DNA from: an uncultured Coprococcus sp.
Lineage (GTDB): Bacteria > Bacillota > Clostridia > Lachnospirales > Lachnospiraceae
Assembly: GCA_947632705.1 (NCBI GenBank)
Contig: CANRQE010000013.1
Location: 1-51,378, forward strand
DNA: 51,378 nt
Direction of reading: 5' to 3'
Below are positions 26,771 through 35,361 of the stretch, piece by piece. Under the pieces are notes generated by a model that had not been told where the DNA came from, did not search any database, and worked only from the letters and a program-made list of their open reading frames with translations. Made by a program: the position numbers and the translations under genes. Every line of letters starts with the position of its first letter. Position 1 is the first letter of the stretch.

Positions 26771-26788
26771 TGTATCTTCTGTGATACA
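26771..26788. promoter_or_regulatory. Palindromic operator of the XRE gene
   Basis: TGTATC-6 nt-GATACA, perfect dyad, 26 bp before the XRE start codon and next to a weak TATTAT -10 on the minus strand (26763-26768). Typical size for an XRE dimer site. Confidence 0.5.
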
Positions 26789-26810
26789 TCCATTATGACA
26801 TAGTAAACGA

Positions 26811-26846
26811 AAAAAAGCAATATACATTTTTGCATATTGCTTTCTT
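26811..26846 (-). terminator. Terminator of the ABC transporter operon
   Basis: GCAATATACA pairs imperfectly with TGCATATTGC around a TTTT loop. The stem is followed on the minus strand by a run of T. It lies about 55 bp after the permease stop. Confidence 0.75.
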
Positions 26847-26901
26847 CTGCCTAAAAAACAGATAACAAAACAGCTCATGGCTGTATCGGTTTTTACTCGT
26901 A

Positions 26902-29382
26902 TCATTCATAAAAACGCACCCTGTCGATGACAGACTCTTTCTTTAATGATTTTCCAAGCATCAACACCAGAAATATCTGAACAAATATCATAACGACCGT
27001 TACAACCAAGGCCATGATCCACGGATATGAGAATGTTCTGATATCAAGAATGTAATTATGCTTCGCCCATAAAAAGGCTCCATACCCCAGAATACTTCCC
27101 GCACCTATTGAAATCAGCAATGTACCCAGGGTATAAAACAGTCCCTCAGAAAACAGCATTTTACGCAGCTGTTTATCAGACATTCCGACTGCCTGCATCA
27201 TACCAAATACTTTTCTCCTCGTATTTACGCTGCTGATCATAGTGTTGATCAGATTCATAATACAGATTGCTCCCAAAACACCCAGAAAAATAAAACAAAC
27301 ACTGTTTATAAAATGCATAGAACTTTTATCAAATTCATATTCTGAACGCCTCGTACGCATGTCAAGCAAACCTTTTGACCTTTCGTATATAATTTCGTTC
27401 AGTTTATTCTCAAGCTTCTCATCATAATCCTGATCTGCATACACATAAACTCTTCTATTTATATTATCCGTGCACAGCCCATCCGCCCCTTCCTTTGCCA
27501 TAATCAGACAATTTCCACCGGACAGACCTTGACGAAAATCTCCTATTGCAATAATCTCTAATTCCCTTTCGTATTCATGATCCCCATCATACACCGTAAA
27601 TGTGAATGTGTCTCCAACATTCACTTTCAAATCCGGATACCAGTAAAAAAAGGTCTGATCAAGAACAACCTTATCTCCTGATTTTATATCCTCATATGTT
27701 GCCCTGCCTTTGGTAATTCCCTTCTCCAATTCATCCGCAAAAGATTCAGGAATTCCGGAAATATAATGAGGCTCTTCCGGATCAAAAATCCCTCCGCCGA
27801 TATCTACACGGCTGAAAGCTTCTACATTCTCTACTCCGTCCATATCTCTTATTTCCTGCAGGAATTCATCATTTAACGGATTATTTTTCCGGACCTCCTC
27901 CCATGCCCATTTCGGATGCTCTTTATCTCCTTCCACAGTGTCCAGAACAATCTCATACTGTCCGTTGAAATTCTCATTTACCATCTGTTCCGGATTCGTA
28001 CAGGATAACACGCTTGCTACTATCATAATAAAGATACCTGTCATACTCATGGATAAAATCGTGGTCAGACTTTTTCTCCTGTTGCTTAAAATATTATTTT
28101 TTGCCAGCCGCCAAATTGTCAGGTCTGCATACCCGTTTCTTACTCCTGCGGGGGTTCGTGCATTTCCCTGAAACCGCATTGCGGAAACTGCCGGTATTTT
28201 CTCTGCCATATGCATAGACTTTAATAAAGATATATATACAGTAATAAAGGTTACTACAACTGTCAGTCCATAAATCCACCAATGATAAAATGGAATTCTA
28301 TGCCCTGCTATTATCTCTTTGATTCTAACCTCCGTCAGCAAATTCCCTTCCATCATATTTACAAGTAAAAAAAGTAAGAGTTTTGTCATCAGAGTGCCAA
28401 ACAACAAACCGATTGGAACCGCACATACAGCAACGAGCAATCCCTCCCGTAAAACAATCTGTCTGATCTGTTTATTTGTCGCTCCGATCGCTTTCAGCCT
28501 TCCAAATTCTTGTACCTGCTGTTCCAGAGAAACATAATAGATACTATAAATTGTTAAGACAGCTGCAAACACTACAATCAGCATAATAACAATCACAATC
28601 CATAGAAACGATGGGTCTATATAATTCGACTCAAGATATGGGGTATTGACCGCAACATCCGCTTCCGGTATGGCAAATTGTTCTGCAATCCGGGAAATTG
28701 TATCCTCTACATCATCTGTCATTGCATGCTCTACACCTGCAACCTGAAACAGGAACTGGTAACGGATTTCCTCCGCCGGAACCGATGCCTCTAAAAATTG
28801 TTTTGAAACCAGAATCATTCCTCTTTCTTCCTGCTTTAAAAATCCTGAAATAACAAAATTATGCTCCTGTCTGTAATCCAGCCCGCCTCCCCGGTAAATC
28901 TGATATGAAAGGGTAACCGTATCTCCTATTTCCCCTTCTAAACCAAACAGGTTCAAATCCGCTTTTGAAACAACGATCTCATTTTCACCTGTCGGAAGCC
29001 TACCTTCCGAAAGCTCCGCTTTGGACAAGGCTGCTCCGTTTTCATCCATGTAAATCATATCCGGTTTTACATTCTCCATCGCATTTTCTGACAATGGAAG
29101 CGTCATTAAGACAGAGCCTGCATAACAGGATAGTCCCCATGAACCAATATCATTATGGGCAGACAATGCATTTACCTTATCTGAATCAACATCCATATAG
29201 CATGCATGATATTGCGGAAAAGTATCATTTACCATAGCATACTCGGCATCCACCATATCCTTTCCAATAGTAGGAACAATGAATAATAAAAAGGCTGCAA
29301 GAAAAACAGCAGCTCCGGTAAGAATACTTTTACTCCGGTAATACTTCGCATTAGAAAATGCAATATTGGTTACCATTTTCAT
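26902..29382 (-). CDS. ABC transporter permease with two FtsX domains
   Basis: 826-aa membrane protein of the MacB/FtsX class. TM1 is near 20-40, a large extracytoplasmic domain spans about 45-260, and a first FtsX helix bundle spans about 265-410. A further TM near 440-465, a second extracytoplasmic domain (about 470-690) and a final FtsX bundle (about 700-815) follow. Such pumps use mechanotransmission from a cytoplasmic ATPase to move or expel peptides/lipids at the membrane face; they are often antimicrobial-peptide defence systems. It overlaps the ATPase gene by 4 bp. The layout is not the 10-TM BceB type. The ligand is unknown. Confidence 0.9.
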   Translation of the reverse strand: MKMVTNIAFSNAKYYRSKSILTGAAVFLAAFLLFIVPTIGKDMVDAEYAMVNDTFPQYHACYMDVDSDKVNALSAHNDIGSWGLSCYAGSVLMTLPLSENAMENVKPDMIYMDENGAALSKAELSEGRLPTGENEIVVSKADLNLFGLEGEIGDTVTLSYQIYRGGGLDYRQEHNFVISGFLKQEERGMILVSKQFLEASVPAEEIRYQFLFQVAGVEHAMTDDVEDTISRIAEQFAIPEADVAVNTPYLESNYIDPSFLWIVIVIMLIVVFAAVLTIYSIYYVSLEQQVQEFGRLKAIGATNKQIRQIVLREGLLVAVCAVPIGLLFGTLMTKLLLFLLVNMMEGNLLTEVRIKEIIAGHRIPFYHWWIYGLTVVVTFITVYISLLKSMHMAEKIPAVSAMRFQGNARTPAGVRNGYADLTIWRLAKNNILSNRRKSLTTILSMSMTGIFIMIVASVLSCTNPEQMVNENFNGQYEIVLDTVEGDKEHPKWAWEEVRKNNPLNDEFLQEIRDMDGVENVEAFSRVDIGGGIFDPEEPHYISGIPESFADELEKGITKGRATYEDIKSGDKVVLDQTFFYWYPDLKVNVGDTFTFTVYDGDHEYERELEIIAIGDFRQGLSGGNCLIMAKEGADGLCTDNINRRVYVYADQDYDEKLENKLNEIIYERSKGLLDMRTRRSEYEFDKSSMHFINSVCFIFLGVLGAICIMNLINTMISSVNTRRKVFGMMQAVGMSDKQLRKMLFSEGLFYTLGTLLISIGAGSILGYGAFLWAKHNYILDIRTFSYPWIMALVVTVVMIFVQIFLVLMLGKSLKKESVIDRVRFYE

Positions 29383-30053
29383 GACCGGTTCACCACCTTG
29401 CCATCTTCAATCACAATTACAACATCTGCCATCTGGGAAATCATTTCATCATGTGTGATCATGACAAGCGTCTGTCCGAATTCCGACACACACTGCTTTA
29501 ATAAATGCATAACCTCAAGCCCTGTCTGGGAATCCAGATTGCCCGTCGGCTCATCTGCCAGTATGACTGCAGGATTCGTTATCAGGGCTCTTGCAATTGC
29601 AGTTCTCTGCTTCTGACCGCCGGATAATGTATTCGGCATAACCTTCTTTTTGTCCGATAAACCAAGCTTGTCCAATATATGCTCCGCTTCCTCTTTGACA
29701 ACCCTGCGATTATCCAGACCCAGAGGCAGCACCACATTTTCCCAGATATTCAGAGACGGGATCAGATTATAGTCCTGAAAAATAAAACCAATTTTTTCTC
29801 TTCGAAACTTTGCAAGTCTGTCATCCTTAAAAGAATAAATATCCTGATTTTCAATGATGACTTTTCCTGAATCCGGTCTGTCCAACCCTCCAAGCAAGTG
29901 TAACAGCGTAGACTTTCCGGAACCCGAACGACCTGCAATGGCTGTAAATTTTCCGCGTTCTAACTCAAGACTTGTATGGTCTACCGCCTTGACCAGATTC
30001 TCTCCTGACCCATAATATTTTACCAAATCTTCAACCCTGACAATAATACTCAT
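29379..30053 (-). CDS. ABC transporter ATP-binding protein (MacB/LolD-like)
   Basis: 224-aa ATPase. Walker A GRSGSGKST (residues 41-49), Q-loop FQDYNLIP, signature LSGGQKQR, Walker B VILADEPTGNLDS and H-loop MITHD are all present. The LDS after Walker B is typical of the MacB/LolD/BceA subfamily. Start set at 30053 (MSIIVRVEDL) behind AGGAAGG; the longer open frame to 30134 covers the promoter. Its promoter carries direct repeats expected for the neighbouring response regulator. It pairs with the downstream permease (4-bp overlap). Confidence 0.94.
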   Translation of the reverse strand: MSIIVRVEDLVKYYGSGENLVKAVDHTSLELERGKFTAIAGRSGSGKSTLLHLLGGLDRPDSGKVIIENQDIYSFKDDRLAKFRREKIGFIFQDYNLIPSLNIWENVVLPLGLDNRRVVKEEAEHILDKLGLSDKKKVMPNTLSGGQKQRTAIARALITNPAVILADEPTGNLDSQTGLEVMHLLKQCVSEFGQTLVMITHDEMISQMADVVIVIEDGKVVNRS

Positions 30054-30120
30054 ATAATTTCCTTCCTGAATTGCATATTCCGTTATAAAAACAAAAATTT
30101 CTTTTATAGCCTTTTTATCT

Positions 30121-30156
30121 ACTATAACATCCAAACATTACAAAACCCTTACAAAA
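30121..30156 (-). promoter_or_regulatory. Putative response-regulator site and promoter of the ABC operon
   Basis: TTACAAAA occurs at 30138-30145 and 30149-30156, an exact 11-bp period. On the minus strand it reads TTTTGTAAGGGTTTTGTAAT. It lies 11 bp upstream of a -10 TATAGT (30121-30126), replacing a -35. This is the usual position of an OmpR-family activator site, most likely for the regulator encoded at 31412-32086. Confidence 0.55.
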
Positions 30157-30178
30157 ACTATTACAGTTTTGTAAGGGT
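30145..30178. terminator. Inverted repeat between the kinase and ABC genes
   Basis: ACCCTTACAAAA (30145-30156) and TTTTGTAAGGGT (30167-30178) form a perfect 12-bp stem with a 10-nt loop just after the kinase stop. It could end the RR-HK transcript, though the T-run is short. It also places a further inverted TTACAAAA copy beside the direct repeats. Confidence 0.5.
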
Positions 30179-30188
30179 CTATCAAAAT

Positions 30189-31439
30189 CTATATTGGTAA
30201 TGTAATCTGAAAAACCGTTCCTTTGTCCGGCTTCCTTTTTGCCATGATGGTACCGCCCTGCTGCTCTAAGATTGTTCTGGAAAGATACAGTCCTACCCCA
30301 ACGCCGTCCGTCACTTTTTTTACGGCATCTTTACCACGATAGAACCGTTTGAAAATGTGATGCAGTTCTCCACTTGGAATTCCAATTCCCTCATCTTCAA
30401 TTTCAATTAACAGACATGAGGTTAATTTCTGAACATGAATGCAAACCGTACTTTGTTCTTCAGAATACTTCACTGCATTATCCATAACATTTGACAGAGC
30501 CTCAGTCGTCCACTTTCTGTCATGCAGCACAGAAAAATCCTGCCTGATTTCAGCCTGTATATCAATCTGTTTTTTCTTTGCCTTGCCATACACCTGACTG
30601 ACGGCATCTGCAATTGTCTGCCGGATACCCTGTCTTTTTAGATGAAGCGTAATCATATGCTTTTCCAGCTTTGATACCTTTACCAATTCCTCCAGAAGCA
30701 TTTCCATCCTCTGAATTTCATGCATCTCCTGTTCCTCAAATTCTCTGCGCTCATCGGTTGTCAGGCCCTCTGCCATCGCAAGCTCATGATTCATATGCAG
30801 GGAAGCAAGCGGAACCTTTAATTGATGCGAGATATTCGTAATTAATGCTTTGGTACTGTTTTCTTCTTCCTGCAATTGCGCTTTTAGATCATTAAAATAA
30901 TATCCTAATTCCTTTAGGGATTCTATTACATGCATCCATTTGTCTGATAACTTTGATTCCTCTATCAAAGAGAGACTTTCTGACGATAACTGATACTCGC
31001 CTTTTTGAAATCTCTTTAACTCTTCTGCCAGCATCTCCAATAAAGCTTCCTGCAAAACAGCCGATTGCTTTTCCCATTTCTTTTCTCTGTATATTACAAG
31101 CAAAAGCCAAATCAAGGAGCATATGAATAAAAATCCCCATAAATAAAAAACAGGTGCAGCAAGTACACTCTTATAAAAGACATATCCATATTTTTCTTCA
31201 ATGATATGAATGGATTCTTCTGTATCTCCATTCATGCCTGTTATCCTGGAGGGTGTCTGGAATTTTTCTATAATATCCGCCTCTGCTTCCGGATGTTCCT
31301 GTATGAATTCTGTAATACGCCTCCGGTTCGCAGCTTCATTGCAGGCTGCAAAAACAATAAAACTGCATGTCAGAATGACTGCAGATACAAACCAGAGAAG
31401 CAGATACATAACTATTTTCTTATTACTTGTCCGGTCCAT
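30189..31439 (-). CDS. Sensor histidine kinase (RR-HK-ABC module)
   Basis: 416-aa membrane kinase. TM1 lies near 10-32, an extracytoplasmic loop of about 60 residues follows, and TM2 lies near 93-117. A coiled linker without an obvious HAMP leads to HisKA with the phospho-His near 205 in NISHQLKVPL, then HATPase with the N-box NVMDNAVKYS and G-boxes DEGIGIP and GVGVGLYLS. Its gene overlaps the regulator gene by 28 bp. The ABC transporter genes follow, so the kinase probably senses whatever the transporter handles. The signal is unknown. Confidence 0.93.
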   Translation of the reverse strand: MDRTSNKKIVMYLLLWFVSAVILTCSFIVFAACNEAANRRRITEFIQEHPEAEADIIEKFQTPSRITGMNGDTEESIHIIEEKYGYVFYKSVLAAPVFYLWGFLFICSLIWLLLVIYREKKWEKQSAVLQEALLEMLAEELKRFQKGEYQLSSESLSLIEESKLSDKWMHVIESLKELGYYFNDLKAQLQEEENSTKALITNISHQLKVPLASLHMNHELAMAEGLTTDERREFEEQEMHEIQRMEMLLEELVKVSKLEKHMITLHLKRQGIRQTIADAVSQVYGKAKKKQIDIQAEIRQDFSVLHDRKWTTEALSNVMDNAVKYSEEQSTVCIHVQKLTSCLLIEIEDEGIGIPSGELHHIFKRFYRGKDAVKKVTDGVGVGLYLSRTILEQQGGTIMAKRKPDKGTVFQITLPI

Positions 31440-32086
31440 AAATATCCCAGTCCCCTTATATTCGAAATCTCTTTTGTTTTCAGTTTGTTTTTTAGTCTGC
31501 TGATATTTACAGTCACCGTATTATCATCTACAAACTGTCCGTCCACACCCCAGATCTTATCCAGAATGGATTCTTTAGAAATAATCTGACCGGCATTTTC
31601 CAATAAATAAACCAACAGCTGCATTTCCGTTTTGCTCAGTACAAGTTCCTCGCCGGATCTATATACCCTGCCTTCTTTCATATGCACCTCTATATCTCCG
31701 GAAATAAGAATGCATGTCTCTTGATCTGTAATCCTCCTCATCAACGCATTTACCTTTGAGGTCAGCACCGCAAGAGAAAAAGGCTTCGTTACATAATCAT
31801 CAGCCCCCGTATCATAGCCATTGATAATGTCAGTCTCCTGATCCAGCGCAGTCAGATAAAGCAATCCCGTCTTTCCCTGCTTTCGCACCATTTTTCCAAA
31901 ATCCAGACCACTACCGTCGGGAAGAGTAATATCACTGATTACAAGATCTACCCTTTCCGTACAAAAGATTGCCTCTGCTTCTTCAATTGTAAATGCAGAA
32001 AAAACCTGATATCCTTCTTTTTTTAATATAAAAGAAATACCCCGGTTTAATCCCCCGTCATCCTCTAACAGCAATATTGTCTTCAT
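31412..32086 (-). CDS. OmpR-family response regulator (RR-HK-ABC module)
   Basis: 224-aa regulator. Receiver domain with acidic LEDD, phospho-acceptor D52 in VISDITLPDGSG, Lys in TKPFS; winged-helix DNA-binding domain from about 125, with IWGVDGQFVDDNTVTVNISRLK in outline. It overlaps the start of its partner kinase. Likely target: the TTACAAAA direct repeats in front of the ABC genes. The ribosome site before the ATG is weak, and the previous two-component regulator gene ends only 29 bp upstream, so read-through from it is likely. Confidence 0.94.
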   Translation of the reverse strand: MKTILLLEDDGGLNRGISFILKKEGYQVFSAFTIEEAEAIFCTERVDLVISDITLPDGSGLDFGKMVRKQGKTGLLYLTALDQETDIINGYDTGADDYVTKPFSLAVLTSKVNALMRRITDQETCILISGDIEVHMKEGRVYRSGEELVLSKTEMQLLVYLLENAGQIISKESILDKIWGVDGQFVDDNTVTVNISRLKNKLKTKEISNIRGLGYLWTGQVIRK

Positions 32087-32115
32087 AAAAATTACAGACT
32101 ATATACCAGACCCTT

Positions 32116-32805
32116 TTACACCCTGAATCTGTATCCCACACCCCAGACCGTTTCAATATACTGGGGCTTGGACGTATCAAATTCTATTTTTTCCCGGATT
32201 TTTTTGATATGCACCGTTACGGTTGCAATATCTCCGATACTCTCCATATTCCAGATTTTGTTAAACAGCTCTTCCTTGGAAAATACCTTATTCGGATTCG
32301 TGGCAAGAAAGGTCAGCAGGTCAAACTCCTTATTGGTAAATATCTTTTCTTCTCCATCAACATAAACTCTTCTGTCAGTTTTGTCAATCTTTAGTCCTCT
32401 GATTTCAACAACATCATTTTGCGTTGCCGTAGAACCAATCAGCCTCTCATATCTGGCAATATGCGCTTTTACTCTGGCTACCAGCTCACTCGGACTAAAC
32501 GGTTTGGTTACATAATCGTCAACTCCCAGTCCCAGACCGCGAATCTTATCTATATCATTCTTTTTCGCCGTAACCATGATGATCGGAATATCCTTCTTCT
32601 CACGAATCCTTCTGCATATCTCGAATCCATCCAGATCCGGCAGCATCAGATCAAGAATAATCAATTTATAATCTTCATTCAGCGCCTGCTCCAGACCTCT
32701 GGCTCCGTTTGTTTCTATCTGCACCTGAAACTCATGCAGTTCCAGATAATCTCTTTCCAATTCCGCAATACTGAGTTCATCTTCGATTATCAGTATCTTA
32801 TTCAT
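32116..32805 (-). CDS. OmpR-family response regulator (HK-RR pair)
   Basis: 229-aa regulator with receiver domain (IIEDE, phospho-acceptor D52 in LDLMLPDLDG, TKPFSPSEL) and winged helix (ends ETVWGVGYRFRV). The gene overlaps the kinase stop by 8 bp, so the pair is translationally coupled. The receiver resembles regulators that control envelope stress, but no target site can be assigned. It lies at the head of a possible six-gene run: HK-RR, RR-HK, ATPase, permease. Confidence 0.95.
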   Translation of the reverse strand: MNKILIIEDELSIAELERDYLELHEFQVQIETNGARGLEQALNEDYKLIILDLMLPDLDGFEICRRIREKKDIPIIMVTAKKNDIDKIRGLGLGVDDYVTKPFSPSELVARVKAHIARYERLIGSTATQNDVVEIRGLKIDKTDRRVYVDGEEKIFTNKEFDLLTFLATNPNKVFSKEELFNKIWNMESIGDIATVTVHIKKIREKIEFDTSKPQYIETVWGVGYRFRV

Positions 32806-34321
32806 CTATGCTTTCCTCCTTTATGTATTTCTTAAGTGTAAACAGAATTGTCGTGCCATATCCCTTCTGGCTCCGTGCCCATATAGTGCCGCCGTGTTCC
32901 TCTACAATCTTCTTACAGATAGCAAGCCCCAGACCACTTCCGCCACTGGATCTTCTGGCACTGTCCTCCCGGAAGGTCCTGTCAAATACATGGGACAGAT
33001 TTTCTTCCTCAATTCCCTTCCCGTTGTCACAAATGGAAATTTTGACCATATCTCCCTCTTCATGTATATAGATCTCTACCTTCCCCTGTTCTTTATCAGA
33101 ATACTTGATCGCATTCATAACAATATTATTAATCACCCGTTTTAGCTGATCCGGATCAACTACCACCCGGACGTCATCATGGCAATAATTTTTATATGTC
33201 AATGTCATGTTATGCGACATCAGAGTAGCCTGAACCTCTTCCATGCAGTCCTGAAAATAATCTTTTACCAATACCCGGTGAAACTCATACGGAATCGCAT
33301 TATTATTAATATTGGTATATAAGGATAATTCATTGATCAGCACATCCAGCTCATTAGCCTTATTATAGACCATTTTCAGATATCGTTCTTTCTTTTCGGG
33401 CGTATCTGCAACTCCATCCATAATTCCTTCAACATATCCCTTGATCGTTGTAATCGGGGTTTTCAGATCGTGGGATATATTACTGATCAGCTCTCTGTTT
33501 TCAGCCTCATACTGCATCTTCAGATTTACCGTTTCAGAAAGCCTTTGCCGCATATCCTCAAGGGAATTATACAATTCACCGATTTCGTCCCTTCTGTTAT
33601 GGTCAATTTCAATATCCACGTCCAGATTCCCCGCACCGATTTCGTCAACAGCATCCTTTAGCTTTACCAGCGGTTTTACAAACTGTCTGTAAACCAAAAC
33701 GGATATCACCGCACTTAAAATAAACATTAACAGCAGCATCAGAATCACATATCTGATAACCGTACGACGAAACTGCTGAATATAATTCCCATAATAGGTT
33801 AGAAGTGAAATGGTAATCCTATGTCCGTCTGTATAACAAGTCTTCTGATTGCACAAATAGAGATTCGGTGTCTGCAGGATAAATTCAGAAAAGCCTGTCT
33901 CTCTCTCCTGATCCGTCTCCTGCCCGGCATCTGTCCGGCTGCTTTCATCCTCCAGTTGTTTTTTTAATTCTTCATCCAGCGTACCTATTCCTGAAAAGAG
34001 GTATTCGTCATCTACTTTTACCACAACATACGTATTCCACGCCCTGCTTTTGCGGTTTAAGTCCCTCAGATAATCCTCATCCATGAAAATCTCCGGCGTT
34101 TCCTGCATGGACTGATTCAGATTTCCCCGAAAGTCAGACAGGTTCTGGTAAATTTCCATAACCGGATCCTTTAATTTATATAATGCATTCGTCGGACGTT
34201 CATTCCCGTAAACCGCATCCATATATCGTTTGCCGATATATAAGGTTCCGATTGTCATAATCAGCAGGGAAAATATCCATACCGCGATCAGAATATATTT
34301 TACCTTTTTCGTTATCTTCAT
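32798..34321 (-). CDS. Sensor histidine kinase with HAMP domain (HK-RR pair)
   Basis: 507-aa membrane kinase. TM1 near 8-30, an extracytoplasmic sensor region of about 130 residues, TM2 near 162-185, HAMP (PLVKLKDAVDEIGAGN), and HisKA with the phospho-His near 284 in NISHDLKTPIT. HATPase follows with N-box NNIVMNAIKYS and G-boxes DNGKGIE and GGSGLGLAICKKI. Start set at 34321 (MKITKKVKYI) behind AAAGGTG; the 20 residues of open frame before it cover the promoter. Own promoter at 34365-34392. Confidence 0.94.
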   Translation of the reverse strand: MKITKKVKYILIAVWIFSLLIMTIGTLYIGKRYMDAVYGNERPTNALYKLKDPVMEIYQNLSDFRGNLNQSMQETPEIFMDEDYLRDLNRKSRAWNTYVVVKVDDEYLFSGIGTLDEELKKQLEDESSRTDAGQETDQERETGFSEFILQTPNLYLCNQKTCYTDGHRITISLLTYYGNYIQQFRRTVIRYVILMLLLMFILSAVISVLVYRQFVKPLVKLKDAVDEIGAGNLDVDIEIDHNRRDEIGELYNSLEDMRQRLSETVNLKMQYEAENRELISNISHDLKTPITTIKGYVEGIMDGVADTPEKKERYLKMVYNKANELDVLINELSLYTNINNNAIPYEFHRVLVKDYFQDCMEEVQATLMSHNMTLTYKNYCHDDVRVVVDPDQLKRVINNIVMNAIKYSDKEQGKVEIYIHEEGDMVKISICDNGKGIEEENLSHVFDRTFREDSARRSSGGSGLGLAICKKIVEEHGGTIWARSQKGYGTTILFTLKKYIKEESIDE

Positions 34322-34364
34322 CGTATGCACCTTTTTTAAATATGTAGCATTGACATTTTTTTCA

Positions 34365-34392
34365 ATTATACCATGGGACATACATATATGAA
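34365..34392 (-). promoter_or_regulatory. Promoter of the HK-RR operon
   Basis: Minus strand TTCATA (34387-34392), 16-bp spacer, TATAAT (34365-34370), about 45 bp before the kinase start. Confidence 0.55.
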
Positions 34393-34419
34393 TATGAAGT
34401 TTTTATAAACTATTGCCTG

Positions 34420-35160
34420 CTACTTTTTCCTGAACCCGAATTTCTTTTTCCGTTTCATTTCACTTGCCGCAATTTCTCTTCTGGTCTGCTGCATTTCCCG
34501 GAGAGTTGCATCCAGCTTCTTATATCTGGCCTCTTCCCGTTCCTCCCGTTCCTTTAACAACACATCCATCTGTTTTACAACATCTTCCACCGTATTGCTT
34601 GCAACGGCCTGACTGAACGGCTTCATACTCTCTTTCATGGAATTGCTGATAATCTTTGTCATCATGGCCTGAAACTGTGCAAGCTTAAAATCAACCACTC
34701 TGCCATCAGACGCATTCACATTTGTTACCTGCGTCGCCTCCTTTACAAGCTCCTTCGTAAAATCATAAGAGGCAAAGGCGTCCGCCGGCGATTCCTTTCT
34801 CTCGTCGGATGTATCCTCCTGATCCTTTTTATCTGCAGATCCTGAATCCTCATCCGATTCTTCTGTCTGCCTGTCCTCTTTCACATCCGAAGCGTCTGCA
34901 GATGCCGCCTGCTGCTCATTTTTTTCCAGCAGCTCATACATCTTTTTTACAAGCTCATGAATGGCCTTCAGCTGTATGCCTCTGTCCTTTAATTCTTTTA
35001 CCTTTTGAAGGATTCTGATATCCTGTTCGTCATAATATCTGTGGCCCATATCGTTCCTTTTTATCTTTATGTCCAATTCCTCTTCCCAATATCTCAGTAC
35101 ATGCGGCTCTACCTCCACCAGTCTGGCAGCTTCCTTGATCAGATATTTTTTTTCGCCCAT
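34420..35160 (-). CDS. MerR-like HTH protein with acidic linker and coiled coil
   Basis: 246-aa protein. The N-terminal winged HTH of the MerR type (LIKEAARLVEVEPHVLRYWE, about 6-75) is followed by a Glu/Asp/Ser-rich low-complexity linker (about 85-125). A C-terminal helical, coiled-coil-prone part rich in Glu/Arg (about 195-235) ends in a Lys/Arg tail. There is no effector-binding domain, so this is not a classical metal or drug sensor. The layout recalls RacA-like chromosome-anchoring or structural DNA-binding proteins, but that is only inference. Ribosome site GAGGAGGG. No operon partner is obvious. Confidence 0.75.
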   Translation of the reverse strand: MGEKKYLIKEAARLVEVEPHVLRYWEEELDIKIKRNDMGHRYYDEQDIRILQKVKELKDRGIQLKAIHELVKKMYELLEKNEQQAASADASDVKEDRQTEESDEDSGSADKKDQEDTSDERKESPADAFASYDFTKELVKEATQVTNVNASDGRVVDFKLAQFQAMMTKIISNSMKESMKPFSQAVASNTVEDVVKQMDVLLKEREEREEARYKKLDATLREMQQTRREIAASEMKRKKKFGFRKK

Positions 35161-35284
35161 ATTAGCCCTCCTCTTTCTATATCTTTACAAAAATTCTACC
35201 TAAATCGTGGCGCTCCTACAATTCTTATCGTCCTCTATTTTTCTACAGGATTTCCCCTTTTTCACATACAATTACGGCTGACAT

Positions 35285-35320
35285 AAAAAACAGACAGCCC
35301 CGTATAAACAGAGCTGCCTG
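35285..35320 (-). terminator. Terminator of pckA
   Basis: Minus strand CAGGCAGC/GCTGTCTG stem (35313-35320 with 35291-35298) with an internal loop, followed by six T (35285-35290), about 45 bp after the pckA stop. Confidence 0.8.
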
Positions 35321-35361
35321 CCTTGCATTGAACATTATTATTTGATATGAACTGTCTTTGT

